From Carpediemonas membranifera (Eukaryota > Fornicata): a DNA stretch of 64,000 nt. Below, one piece after another: positions 9,023 to 18,890 of the stretch. Position 1 is the first letter of the stretch. Each line of letters starts with the position of its first letter. The position numbers were made by a program, and so were the translations under genes. Where the stretch lies: NCBI GenBank assembly GCA_019828565.1, contig JAHDYR010000005.1:1612001-1676000 (forward strand), in the 5' to 3' direction. Below the pieces are notes generated by a model. It did no database searches, had not been told where the DNA came from, and was given only the letters and a program-made list of their open reading frames with translations.

Positions 9023-12000
9023 TTAGCGGGATCGGATGCTCTTAATCAGCGCAGAGTAGTGCCTAGACCTGACGAAAGCAGGGTAGAGCTCCCTCAGGGC
9101 GGCAATGGCCGAGTCCTGCGCCTTCTGGAAGAGACGCACAGGCGGCTGCTCGGAGTTGCGGTGGAATTGCCTCACAGTGTCGTTATAGACCTGCTTGGCC
9201 TGTTCTGTTCCAGCTGGCAGAGGCTCCCACGCGTTGGGGGCTAAGAATCTCTCGACGATAACCGACGCCCGCACGGCCGCCCGAGCCACGTTTCTCATCT
9301 GGGTGTACTCGTGAACTGAGACGTAGAAGGATAACGCCGCCTGCAGCTCGGTTGTCCCCGCTTGATTGATGGAAGCAAGGAATGAGTCGAGGAATTTGCG
9401 GTACTCTCCGTGCTCAAGAATCGATCGCAGCGGGATCGGGGGCGTGTCAATGGCATAGGAGCTGTCGCTGCGCTCAGGGCCCTTGACAGATGCTGTGGGA
9501 CTCCTTGTCTGGTCGAGGGGCCGGGGACGGGTCAGGCCGAAGTTATGTGACCGGGGCAGTGAAGTCATGGGCCGGGTGGGCGGAGTGTCGACCCGCACGG
9601 GACCGTACGGTACCGTCTCGCCCATCAGAAGGTCGCGGGCAGAGGGGCGGCCTGACGCGGAGCTGGGCTGGTGCGGCATGGTGTGTGACCTGACCGCGAC
9701 AGGGTCTTCGAACAGATCAGGGGACCACCGGCCGCTGTGCTGGGTGGCGACGCTCTCAGCTCTCAGTGGGGGCAGGGGGGCCTCGGACTCGGCCTTGCCC
9801 CAGGCGTGGGTGGGGGTGGGGCAAAGGACGCCGGCCTGGGCCATCACGCCCTCAACATCGAAGTCAGAGTCGGAGTCGATAATGGAGTCGTCGTGTATGA
9901 CAACGGTGGCGGCCACAGACACACTCTCGCCTGTAGCAGCGCCCGGGTAGTGCCGAACTGGCACCGTATCCGCGGGCACGGGGCTCTTACTGGTGATGGG
10001 CGACTCCAGGACCGGGGCGGTCCTGGGCCCGGCCGTTGTCAGGGCGGGGGGTGCAGCCCGGGTCGGCTCCGGGAGAGGTTCGGCGGGGCTGGGCTCAGCT
10101 GGCTTCTCCTCCTTGTCGGTTTCGTGATCGTGATCGTGCTCGGCCTCGCTCTCGGAATCTGCGTCACTGGTCCTATCGGGTTCAGCCAGGTTGGGCTTGT
10201 CAGACACCGCGGCGGGTGTGGGTTCGACTGCAGACAGGTCAGCCTCGGAGCTAGACATGGAGGGGCTGCACTCAGACTCGGTGACGCTCTCAGTATCAGA
10301 GCCACCAGCAGGAGACAGCGGCAGCACAATCTTGGGAAGATCGGGGAGATCTGAGAGATACGATTTGACGCATTCAATCGTGTGACTGGGGCCGCATTCG
10401 ACGACCTCTTCGTCCTCAACGGAGAGAGCGGCAGCATATAACACAACGCCGGCCTCGGGCAGGCTGAACAGGTCGGGCTTGGCGAGCACGGTGCTGACAA
10501 GCGCGTGGGCAGCGGGCAGATGGGCAAGGAGGGCGTCGAGGACAATGAGGCCGGCGCGGTTGGCGGTCTCTACCGATGATTCGAGTGCGAGTTTGATTGA
10601 TTCAAATACGAGAGTCGACTTCTCCTCAAGGACGAGGGACGCGACCGCCTCAGACAGGACCGTGCCGATCACGTGGGCGACAGACTTGGCACTGTTGCCG
10701 AGGGGAGTGACTGGGCTGGCTGGCTTGGCGACGATGACCTCGGCCTGGACCTCAAGGGCCTCGAGGGCAGTCGAGCTGGCGTCACAGGCATCGAGAAGGT
10801 CGATAAGGGCAAGACAGCAGTCGGCAAGGGCTACGGCCACAACACCGCGGGGGGCAGCGAATGAGGTGACTGAGCACTCGAGGTCAAGCGCCAGGGCTGC
10901 TACGACAAGAGCCAGGCTGACAGCGGCGTTGGCGGGCTGTGTGACGTCGGTGAGCTGCTCGACCCGCATCATAGCAAGCTGTGCGGCCGAGACGGCAGGC
11001 AGCGAACCGCCGAGCGCGTCCATCAGCAGTGCGGCGGGGAGACCAGGGGCGCTGGGCCATGTCTTGTCGCGGTGCGAGCGGAGGGCGCGGGCTGCGGCCG
11101 TCCGCACTGTCAGCGCTGGGTGGTGGGCGAGGGCCATGGCGGGAAGAGGGGACACAAGATCGCCTAAGTCGGCCACCGTATCAGAAATAGATTCGATGAT
11201 AGTCTCCGCGACTTCAGACTCGATTGCTCTGTGCAGCATGTGGAGTACGGCCGGCTCAGATTCACGGTGGGGGCATGCGGCGATTACAGGGAGAAGAGAC
11301 GCGACAGTAGACCAGCTGACCTCGGCTTCGGACACTACAGTTCCGAGCTGAGTCTGCACGGCAGGGAGCCATAGCGTCTGGATGTCCGGGTCCGTGTCGA
11401 GCACTAGGTCGACAAATACCCGACCCGTCATGGTCTCGTCGAGAGATAAGGGGTTTGTGCGGTCTATGGCGGCGTACTCATCCTGCACGTCGGGTTCAGG
11501 GGAGACCAGCGCCAGCTGGTGGAGCAAGGCGGGGAGGAAGGCCGTCTTGGCGTCGCTGTGGGTGAGGATGTGAGTGAACAGGAAGTGCAGTGGGCCCAGC
11601 CTCCCCTCTAGGACGGCAATGCCGAGTGAGAGGAGGTGGGAGGGCCTGTTAGACATAATGGGGGCCAGGGCGGCGAGCATCGCATCGCGGTCGTCCTTGA
11701 TGACAGCAACAGCTGATGGCTTGGCGCCTATGGTGGCCACTGCCTTTGCCACGCTGTCGATGTCCATTCTGTCGATCAAAACACCGAACTCGATGGGAAA
11801 GTCAGGCGTGGGGAAGGCGGTGAGTGCCTTCTCGAGGTTGGAGGCATTCGGGGAGATGTAACGCGCGGTGGCTGCAGCCAGACTGCACTTGGCAGCGGCG
11901 AGTGCGGTAAAAAGACCGTCTGCGAATTCTACAGGCTTAGTGATGACAGCCTTCTTCTGTTCAGACACAAAGACGACTGTCGCGAGCAGGCCGGCCACGA

Positions 12001-15000
12001 GGGCGGGCCCAGCCTGTGGAGGGAGGACTGGGGCGCTGTCCTCTGCATACCCTGTGCTCTTACGGAGGGAGGAGATGATCGCTCCCACTGCAGCGACGGC
12101 AATGACATCTTCGGTGGGCGATGACGAGCGGATTAAGATCTTGGCGATCAGTGCGGGGTCTGTGACAAGCGGGGCCGCGTTGGCGACCCCTGTCAGCAGG
12201 GCAAGGACGACGTCGGCACTGACATCGTCGAGTTGACCGAGAATGGCGCTGGTGATAGCCTTTGAATTCATCAAAGCTGCAGTGACTCTGCTCGAGTTCA
12301 TGACTGCACTGAGAGTCGGGACAGACTCTGGGCCAATGACGTCCTGGGAGATCCCCAGGGAAAGGAGGGCACACAGGGCCTTAGTAACCACAGGCTGGGG
12401 CGGGATGGCGGCAATGGTTGACAACAGCGGCTCGAGCGGGGCTGTGTCAAGCCGGGGCATCCCACCTGCCTTGATAAACCGGAATGCCGTGTTGAACCCG
12501 AGTCTGAGTGCGGCAAAGACAGGCTCGGGGGCCGTGGGTGAAACCAGGGGCAGGATGTGCGAGAGGACGGCGGCGTAGCAAGACTGGACGAGGGCAGTGG
12601 CCTCCTGGTCCTCGGGCTTGAGTGGGGAGACGCTGGTGGCCTGGAGAACCGTGGCGAGGATGGCTGGGCCGGGGGTCGAGACCGGTTTCTTCTTGGATGA
12701 CTTCTTGCCCTTGGATACTGCGGGTGGGTCGCCCGCGAGGTCGAGCGCGGTGTCAAGGGCCAACCGAGACGGCCCAAGCAGTCTCACAGCAACATGGGCG
12801 CAGGACCGGGTGGGCTCCTCGGTGGAGGTAATGAGGGTGGGCCACATGTCACAGACAGAGCGGTCGAATATTGATCTCCAGGTCGGGCCGGGGGTCGTGT
12901 CGGCGTCGAGCAGGCTGGCCGCGGGAGGTAAGGTGACCCCGTCGCAACCAGTGGCGGCAGAAGCGAAGATACACAGCAGTGGGGCGGCCATAAACTCAGT
13001 GGGCTTGGTCAGGCCGTACATCACAAGCTCTGCGACTGTGGGAGAGTCATCGTGGGGCAGGGAGAGGGCCAGGGCGGCGGCGGCCTGGATGGTGTAGTCG
13101 GGTGATTCAATCAGACTGGTGATTGATATGCATGAATCTGTCTCAATTTCGAGAGTTGGAACGACATTTGTGAGATCATCAACAAGTGCAGCAGCAAGTT
13201 CAGGCAGAGCGGCGGTACCAAGCGTCGCGAACATGCCAGACGACCCAGCAACACCGAGTACGGCATCCACAGCAGCAGAGCAACCGAGGGCCACTCTTCT
13301 TGCGGCCGGGTCTACCGAGGTCATGACCGTGAGCAGGGCTGCGTCCATACGGTGGATGGCGGCCACAGTCAGCGGGGTCAGGACGGGTGTGTCCATCGCC
13401 CAGTCAGAGATGATGGCGTGGACCCCAACCAGTGCGGGTGCAGTGGCTACGAGCAACTGGTGAGTGACGGAGTCGACCAGCGCCGACCTGGTTTCATCGG
13501 GCTGTGTCTTGTCGTGCGTGATAGTGCGTACGGACTTGATGAACTCCGTCCAGACATCAGCGTGCGGCACAGTCATGGCCTTGGAAGCTGTGGTGATCAC
13601 GCTGCTGGTCGGCTGGGCTGCCCGGAGTAATGGGGCCGAATCACAGGGCAGCGGCAGAAGGTGGAGTGATTTGACGAGTTCAACGGCCAGGAGCTCCGGC
13701 TGCTCGACCACCTCCGCGGTCGACCCATCCGTAGGCGGGGCGGGCATGTCATTGTACTCAGAGACCAGGTCCCGGGCTTCGTCAAAGGCGAGCACCGGGC
13801 CGGGGTCAGAGACGGATGCAGCTCCGCCGACAGTCGCCCCGAATGAGGCAGTGGAGAGGGTCTTAGCTACAGCTGCGAGTAGTGAGCGGACGGCATTGGG
13901 GTCGGCGATGGAGGGGGTCGGGCCCGAGAACGTGAAGGCAGGCAGTGGGGCCGAGGGGGAAGCTGTTGCATGGGTGGCGACGGCCTCGGAGCTGCTTGGG
14001 CTGGCTACAAGGAAGGTTGAGGGCACAGGCTCGGTCTCGAGGATGTGTCTGGCGAGTCTGGCGCCTGCAACAAGGGCGACACCGTCACTGCCGAGCAGTC
14101 TGGCCACCACCATGGTAAGCTCAACCGCGGGGTCAGCCGAGACGATCATCGCGACGTCTACGATGAGGTCGACCATGATCTGGTCGATGGGGACCTTGGA
14201 CAGCGTCCGATCCTTGGCTTGGGAAAGAACCGTGGCCAGTACGGCAACGAGGGGGCCGCTATGTGGGTGGGGCTTCTCCGAAGTCAGCGCAGTGGGGCGT
14301 GTGAGCTCTACAGCGTCCGAGAGTGTCCCGGGGATGTGGGTTGAGGCCATGTCGCCGGGCAGCCATAGCCCTGCGCCCATCCAGACGGCGTGGGTAGGGG
14401 CGAGGGCCAGTCGGGCAGCATACCACATGCTGGCGGGCTTCTTCGCCTTGGGCAGGGCCTTGGCTATGCGTTTGAACAGACCTGGGTCGTCGCTGGCGTC
14501 GAGCGTCATGGCAGCGACGGCAGCAGCGGCCTCGGGGTACGCTTCCGGGTCCTTGGCGAGGGAGGTGAGCGACGGAAGTATGGCCGCGAGTTTCTGGTCA
14601 ACAGACTCCGCTTCTGACTCCTCGGTGGCGAGGGCCTTGTACGCGGAGACGAGGCCAGTCAGACCGAGGCACCCCGCACGGTGGTGGGGCTGGGTGTTCT
14701 TGGCCGACTTATCCAGCCCTGCAGCCAGCATGTTGAGGTGCTCGACCAGTGATTCGCCCACAAGGTCGTCCTCGGCGTGGGGCTGGACGTAAACGGCGAG
14801 AGTGGCGGCACGTGACGAGTCACAGGCCTCAGAGATGGCGGTGACAACGTCGCCGTACGCCAGGAATGACAGGGAGCCGAGTACTGCGGCAAGCTGGGGC
14901 GTGGTCTGGTCTTCAAGGATAAGACAGACCGACGGCGTCTTTGGGCCGCTCATGGGTGGGGCATTGACGGCGTAGTCGATGATCGTGTCGACGGCGTCCA

Positions 15001-15478
15001 CCAGGATGTCCTCTTTGGCGAACATAGTGATGATGAGCAGGAGGTCGGCGATCACAGCGGATGTAAAGGCTGCTGCTACAGTCTGCTGTGGCCCCTCAGC
15101 AATCTCGAGGTCATCCAGGATAGAATCAAACGTCAACGCGTCTTCTGGGATGTCACGGGGGATGTACTGCTTGCCGTGGGAGATGCAAGCGGCCTGCGAG
15201 TAATGGGGCGAGAGAGAGAGCAGACGCTGCACGAGTTGGGGCAGGGACGTGGACTGCGAGACGTCCAGGATGGTGTTGAATATGGATACAAAGGCTGGGT
15301 TCGACCTGTAGCTCAGAAGTTGCAGTGCTGCGTCGGCATCGAACTTTGGCTTCTTCTTGGGTGAGATTTCAACGGTGAGGTGCTGAGCTTGGTAGAATTC
15401 GACAATATGCATGCGTATGTTGCTTGTTATTGCGATCGAAAGCGCGTCGGTTGGCTCAGAGCCTTCTTTCGACGACAT
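9023..15478 (-). CDS. HEAT/ARM-like repeat protein with C-terminal RGS domain (2151 aa)
   Basis: Residues 1 to about 1720 are continuous Ala/Leu/Val-rich amphipathic helices of HEAT or ARM type, without catalytic motifs. Residues about 1720-2010 are an acidic Ser/Pro/Glu-rich, probably disordered linker. Residues about 2015-2147 match the RGS fold in order: EYRKFLDSFL (helix 2), ELQAALSFYVSVHEYTQ (helix 3), VIVERFLAPNAWEPLP, and the terminal LFQKAQDSAIAALRELYPAF followed by VRSRHYSALI. The last stretch matches the RGS pattern of Ala-Gln, then Tyr-Pro-x-Phe, then Ser-x-x-Tyr. RGS domains accelerate GTP hydrolysis by G-alpha subunits. The helical region may be a large scaffold; resemblance to GCN1-type HEAT proteins is only general. 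The start is ATG 15478. RGS call about 0.7; repeat class is less certain. Confidence 0.8.
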   Translation of the reverse strand: MSSKEGSEPTDALSIAITSNIRMHIVEFYQAQHLTVEISPKKKPKFDADAALQLLSYRSNPAFVSIFNTILDVSQSTSLPQLVQRLLSLSPHYSQAACISHGKQYIPRDIPEDALTFDSILDDLEIAEGPQQTVAAAFTSAVIADLLLIITMFAKEDILVDAVDTIIDYAVNAPPMSGPKTPSVCLILEDQTTPQLAAVLGSLSFLAYGDVVTAISEACDSSRAATLAVYVQPHAEDDLVGESLVEHLNMLAAGLDKSAKNTQPHHRAGCLGLTGLVSAYKALATEESEAESVDQKLAAILPSLTSLAKDPEAYPEAAAAVAAMTLDASDDPGLFKRIAKALPKAKKPASMWYAARLALAPTHAVWMGAGLWLPGDMASTHIPGTLSDAVELTRPTALTSEKPHPHSGPLVAVLATVLSQAKDRTLSKVPIDQIMVDLIVDVAMIVSADPAVELTMVVARLLGSDGVALVAGARLARHILETEPVPSTFLVASPSSSEAVATHATASPSAPLPAFTFSGPTPSIADPNAVRSLLAAVAKTLSTASFGATVGGAASVSDPGPVLAFDEARDLVSEYNDMPAPPTDGSTAEVVEQPELLAVELVKSLHLLPLPCDSAPLLRAAQPTSSVITTASKAMTVPHADVWTEFIKSVRTITHDKTQPDETRSALVDSVTHQLLVATAPALVGVHAIISDWAMDTPVLTPLTVAAIHRMDAALLTVMTSVDPAARRVALGCSAAVDAVLGVAGSSGMFATLGTAALPELAAALVDDLTNVVPTLEIETDSCISITSLIESPDYTIQAAAALALSLPHDDSPTVAELVMYGLTKPTEFMAAPLLCIFASAATGCDGVTLPPAASLLDADTTPGPTWRSIFDRSVCDMWPTLITSTEEPTRSCAHVAVRLLGPSRLALDTALDLAGDPPAVSKGKKSSKKKPVSTPGPAILATVLQATSVSPLKPEDQEATALVQSCYAAVLSHILPLVSPTAPEPVFAALRLGFNTAFRFIKAGGMPRLDTAPLEPLLSTIAAIPPQPVVTKALCALLSLGISQDVIGPESVPTLSAVMNSSRVTAALMNSKAITSAILGQLDDVSADVVLALLTGVANAAPLVTDPALIAKILIRSSSPTEDVIAVAAVGAIISSLRKSTGYAEDSAPVLPPQAGPALVAGLLATVVFVSEQKKAVITKPVEFADGLFTALAAAKCSLAAATARYISPNASNLEKALTAFPTPDFPIEFGVLIDRMDIDSVAKAVATIGAKPSAVAVIKDDRDAMLAALAPIMSNRPSHLLSLGIAVLEGRLGPLHFLFTHILTHSDAKTAFLPALLHQLALVSPEPDVQDEYAAIDRTNPLSLDETMTGRVFVDLVLDTDPDIQTLWLPAVQTQLGTVVSEAEVSWSTVASLLPVIAACPHRESEPAVLHMLHRAIESEVAETIIESISDTVADLGDLVSPLPAMALAHHPALTVRTAAARALRSHRDKTWPSAPGLPAALLMDALGGSLPAVSAAQLAMMRVEQLTDVTQPANAAVSLALVVAALALDLECSVTSFAAPRGVVAVALADCCLALIDLLDACDASSTALEALEVQAEVIVAKPASPVTPLGNSAKSVAHVIGTVLSEAVASLVLEEKSTLVFESIKLALESSVETANRAGLIVLDALLAHLPAAHALVSTVLAKPDLFSLPEAGVVLYAAALSVEDEEVVECGPSHTIECVKSYLSDLPDLPKIVLPLSPAGGSDTESVTESECSPSMSSSEADLSAVEPTPAAVSDKPNLAEPDRTSDADSESEAEHDHDHETDKEEKPAEPSPAEPLPEPTRAAPPALTTAGPRTAPVLESPITSKSPVPADTVPVRHYPGAATGESVSVAATVVIHDDSIIDSDSDFDVEGVMAQAGVLCPTPTHAWGKAESEAPLPPLRAESVATQHSGRWSPDLFEDPVAVRSHTMPHQPSSASGRPSARDLLMGETVPYGPVRVDTPPTRPMTSLPRSHNFGLTRPRPLDQTRSPTASVKGPERSDSSYAIDTPPIPLRSILEHGEYRKFLDSFLASINQAGTTELQAALSFYVSVHEYTQMRNVARAAVRASVIVERFLAPNAWEPLPAGTEQAKQVYNDTVRQFHRNSEQPPVRLFQKAQDSAIAALRELYPAFVRSRHYSALIKSIRSR

Positions 15479-15620
15479 TCTCGCTCACGCTTGTTGTGCA
15501 ACCAAAATTGTACAAAACTGCGACCAAAATTCCTCGAACTTTTCTGAGGCTGCTGGGGCATTGTAGTGGTGTTCTGCCAGGTATTCGCTCAGTCTGACCC
15601 AGTTCCCGTTCCCGCATTTT

Positions 15621-15995
15621 ATGTCTCTTTCTCATAGTCAAACTCTGGCAATAATGGCTCAAGAGGAAACAAAACAAACTGCAGGCACGCGACCTCCCAT
15701 CGAATCAACTGAGGCCATGGTTGAAGCACTCCCCAAGTTCCTGCAGCCCGGTGCGTCGCCAGCATGGTTCGGACTGCTCATTTTGCTCAGCCTCGGCGCA
15801 GTTGGTGTCAATGTTATGCTCTACGTCGTGTTCCCAGAGCACTATCTCCTCTTCATCCCCATGTCCATTCTTCTCGTGCCCTTTCTCGTCGGCGTTGTGC
15901 TGGTGATGAGCAGCTATGCCAACAATCCTGAGGCCAACCCCCAGGCCCCAGGCAAGTCAACAGTGAGTAAGAAGGGAGACAAAAAGACCCTGTGA
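15621..15995 (+). CDS. Small two-helix membrane protein, Pkr1-like (V-ATPase assembly factor family)
   Basis: A 124-residue protein with two hydrophobic segments (about 47-69 and 75-97) and a basic C-terminus ending SKKGDKKTL. The stretch ALPKFLQPGASP just before the first membrane helix resembles the FQPGTSP signature of the Pkr1 family of ER proteins that help assemble the V-ATPase Vo sector. Topology and size also fit. The start is ATG 15621; an internal ATG at 15654 (MAQEETKQ) is an equally good start. The gene is divergent from the HEAT-RGS gene, 142 bp apart, and a 12-mer TTGTAGTGGTGT lies at 15561-15572, about 50 nt upstream. An unrelated two-helix protein remains possible. Confidence 0.55.
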   Translation: MSLSHSQTLAIMAQEETKQTAGTRPPIESTEAMVEALPKFLQPGASPAWFGLLILLSLGAVGVNVMLYVVFPEHYLLFIPMSILLVPFLVGVVLVMSSYANNPEANPQAPGKSTVSKKGDKKTL

Positions 15996-16160
15996 TTCCT
16001 CCGTCGTCATTTCATGGCAGTCTCGTGATAGCGCGCTGAAAAGATAAACAACTGCGGACATTCGCCCCCATTCATGGAACCTCACATGTTCCGTTACAGA
16101 GGCTAGCTGTAGTCGATCCATATCTGTCGCAATTTTTGTGCAGAATACGAACAGCCGCGG

Positions 16161-17834
16161 ATGTTGGGAACAAGCATGCCTGCCAGCAATTGGTCGCCTG
16201 GAGCAGGTAACTGGACGGCGGGAACAGAGAGAAAGATGAACCACTTGTTCTTTAACTTCATTTCGCTTCCCGAAACCCAGAAGATCATCGAACAGCTCTT
16301 TGAAGCAGCCAAAGCAGGCACGATACAGCAGAAGTTCGATGAATTAGCGCCCACGCGCCGCACAGATTCACCACTCCGCAAAATCTGCAGCGAGATGCCG
16401 CCGTCTTCACCAAGGACCCCAGCTAGCCCCCGCAACCAGGAGCTGTCCACACCAACGAAACCTGCCGCCGAGGACATCATGGCGTCCGACTTTGACACGC
16501 CCCCGTCCTTGGAATCGTCTCTGGTGTCGAACCTGACGATGACACCGATCCCGCCCCGCACTGGTGCCATACGAATGAGTGAGGATGAACTAGCCTCCCT
16601 ATTGAGAGAAGGGAGCATGGTACCGCCCATATACGACCCCGAGTCCATTAGAAAGCCCCGCGCTGACACTGTACGCGAGCTGGCAGCAATTGACAAGGTT
16701 TTCGAGGAGTTCCCCAATGGGGTTGGGATGCTCGACAGACTGCAACAGGGCAGGGCCCACCCCTTCGCATTCAGGGACGTCCTCCTCCGTGACGTCTGCC
16801 GCCTGCCCGGTTTCTTCGGTCCCCTCATGTTCCGCCAGATTTCTGCCAAGGACCTCGTCGGCAAGGAGGAGTTCGTTACCTGGTATAACGCTAAAATGCG
16901 GAACAAGGACGACGCTGAGCGCTTTGTGAGCGTCCTTGCCCCCGACGACCGCTCCTACCTCGAGTTCAGCGACTTCCTCCCCCCTCTAGAGATCTTGCTG
17001 GACTCGCACCCCGGTCTCGATTTCCTCAAAGAAACACCCGAGTTCCAGCTGAAGTACATTAGGACGATCGTATGTCGTATTATGTTTGCCGCGGATGAGA
17101 GCAACACTGGTAGGGTTGGGCCGAGGCACCTGAGACGGGCAGACATTGTCTCAGCTTTCAGGGAGGTTGACCAGACTGAGGACGTCAACGCTGTGCTTCG
17201 TTTCTTCAGTTATGAGCACTTTTACGTCATTTACTGCAAGTTCTGGGAGCTTGACCGCGACCACGACCACCTGTTGTCCGAGACAGACCTTGCAGCGTAC
17301 GGCAACTACTCTCTCTCCACCCGTTGCGTCGAGCGGATCTTCCAAGAGGTCCCGCGTCGTTTCACCAGCGGCGTGCGCGGCATGATGGGCTTTGAGGACT
17401 TCGTGTGGTTCATCTTGGCCGAGGAGGACAAGAACCAGCTCCCCTCTCAGCGCTACTGGTTCTCCATCGCCGATAGAGACGGCGACGGCTTCACAACCCC
17501 CGCGGACTTCGAGTATTTCTTCACCGAGCAACAGGAGCGCTTGAGACATATCGGGTTCGAGGAGATCGAGCTTCAGGACGCCCGGTGTCAAATGATCGAT
17601 ATGGTCAACCCGCCCGAGGAGACACTGATCAGCCTTGACGACATCCGCCGCAGTTTAATGCCTGCGAACTACTACAACCTCATCTTTAACCTCAATAAGC
17701 TTATGATGTTCGAGCGGAAGGACCCATATACATATCACTTCGATGCATCCGCCCCTGAGCAGTGCGACTGGGATCGTTGGGCGAGGGTCGAGTATGACCG
17801 GCTCGAGGCCCTTGACGAGGATGACGGATACTGA
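16161..17834 (+). CDS. PP2A regulatory subunit B'' (PPP2R3/TON2 type), EF-hand
   Basis: A 557-residue protein matching the B'' (PR72/PR130, plant TON2/FASS) regulatory subunits of protein phosphatase 2A. An N-terminal region of about 190 residues is low complexity. It is followed by the typical B'' core: the stretch starting PFAFRDVLLRDVCRLPGFF, then FFSYEHFYVIYCKFWELD, and RYWFSIADRDGDGFTTPADF. Two EF-hand loops are visible: DRDHDHLLSETD near residue 365 and DRDGDGFTTPADF near 438. The second is canonical. These subunits direct PP2A to targets in a Ca2+-responsive way, and in plants and protists often act at the cytoskeleton. The start is ATG 16161. Confidence 0.93.
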   Translation: MLGTSMPASNWSPGAGNWTAGTERKMNHLFFNFISLPETQKIIEQLFEAAKAGTIQQKFDELAPTRRTDSPLRKICSEMPPSSPRTPASPRNQELSTPTKPAAEDIMASDFDTPPSLESSLVSNLTMTPIPPRTGAIRMSEDELASLLREGSMVPPIYDPESIRKPRADTVRELAAIDKVFEEFPNGVGMLDRLQQGRAHPFAFRDVLLRDVCRLPGFFGPLMFRQISAKDLVGKEEFVTWYNAKMRNKDDAERFVSVLAPDDRSYLEFSDFLPPLEILLDSHPGLDFLKETPEFQLKYIRTIVCRIMFAADESNTGRVGPRHLRRADIVSAFREVDQTEDVNAVLRFFSYEHFYVIYCKFWELDRDHDHLLSETDLAAYGNYSLSTRCVERIFQEVPRRFTSGVRGMMGFEDFVWFILAEEDKNQLPSQRYWFSIADRDGDGFTTPADFEYFFTEQQERLRHIGFEEIELQDARCQMIDMVNPPEETLISLDDIRRSLMPANYYNLIFNLNKLMMFERKDPYTYHFDASAPEQCDWDRWARVEYDRLEALDEDDGY

Positions 17835-18038
17835 GAGAAGGCGCATGATAAAGATGCTTATGCTGTGAGACTGACTGCTCGTTGTGATGGCACGGTCCTC
17901 GGCTCGGCGAAGGGACTGTTGAAGTATCATAGAGTGCACAGTGCAAGCAGTAAAGTAGGACTCTTGTTGTATCGAGTCGTTATTTCGGGACCGTTGGTTT
18001 CGCAGTTTACGGCATCTCGGCGCGTTCTTTGTGAGCTG

Positions 18039-18809
18039 ATGAACACGGTAGATCTGCTAAGACTGTTGCACAGTGACGACAGTGATGATGATACAGCGGA
18101 TGTGCTTTTGAAACTCCTCCAACAGTTGGAGTCAGCAGAGAAACAGCGCCCACCACCAGTAGAGTACTGCTCCGTTGGTGTACAGGTGTCTCCGCCCGAA
18201 ATCCCACCAGTGAAAGTGAAAAGTACAGGAATACAGCCCGAAAAGCCACGCCGCCGCACTGTAGGGATCCAGTATCACCCGCCAAAGCAGCCCCAGCCCC
18301 AGATTGTGCAGAAGACCTCCACTCGCGTCCTACCAGTCGTGATAGAGCGCGTACAAGCCTACTACGAGGACCCCATGCCGTCATACCACGAGCCCAGGCC
18401 GGTACGGTCGCCCTCACCGACCCCGACGCCGTCCCCCGCCCCCGATCGCCCAGAGCCCACCCCCACCCCGACAAGCCACAGGCCTGGAATAGAATACCCC
18501 GATATAACCCGGTCACGCCGCAGTCCCGTCGCGACGAGCCACAGTCCAATCATGCCGGCCCCCGCCCCTTTCAGTCCAATGGCCATGACTGCGGTGAAGT
18601 CGGCATCACTGGCATCCACCCGGACGTCGGAGTCCGTGGTGTCAGATCACAGCACTGGGCGATCAGACTGGTCCCGGCCGACATACGACATGCCCACACC
18701 GCCCCGGCCAGTGGCGCCATCCGAGTCCAGACACAAGCAGGCGATCGCTGAGCTGCGGCGGGCGATGGAGGCGGTTAGTATGGAAGAGAGGTTGGGCGGC
18801 TTCTTCTAG
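18039..18809 (+). CDS. Proline-rich protein with three LC8-like GxQ motifs (256 aa)
   Basis: Not a recognised family. A short N-terminal acidic/leucine segment (DLLRLLHSDDSDDDTADVLL) may form a coiled coil. Then come three spaced motifs, VGVQV (46-50), STGIQ (62-66) and TVGIQ (74-78), which resemble the G-I/V-Q class of dynein light chain LC8-binding motifs. The remainder is Pro/Ser/Thr-rich and probably disordered, ending in a short amphipathic helix (ESRHKQAIAELRRAMEAVSM). The open frame extends upstream to a GTG at 17865, but the first ATG is 18039. The stop is 81 bp from the boundary of the importin-alpha duplicated block. Confidence 0.7.
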   Translation: MNTVDLLRLLHSDDSDDDTADVLLKLLQQLESAEKQRPPPVEYCSVGVQVSPPEIPPVKVKSTGIQPEKPRRRTVGIQYHPPKQPQPQIVQKTSTRVLPVVIERVQAYYEDPMPSYHEPRPVRSPSPTPTPSPAPDRPEPTPTPTSHRPGIEYPDITRSRRSPVATSHSPIMPAPAPFSPMAMTAVKSASLASTRTSESVVSDHSTGRSDWSRPTYDMPTPPRPVAPSESRHKQAIAELRRAMEAVSMEERLGGFF

Positions 18810-18890
18810 GGGGAGGGCGGTTCGTTGGATGGCAGCAAGGTTTGTTCATGTTTTTATTATGGATACGATACTTTTATAATCATAAATAAT

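Noticed and set aside
10479-11351. 290-codon plus-strand frame opposite the same gene
   Set aside because: Ser/Arg/Ala-rich shadow of the opposite strand; no recognisable feature.
13464-14792. 442-codon plus-strand open frame opposite the HEAT-RGS gene
   Set aside because: It lies wholly opposite a well supported gene, has no domain-like pattern and reflects the absence of A/T-rich stop codons in G/C-rich DNA.
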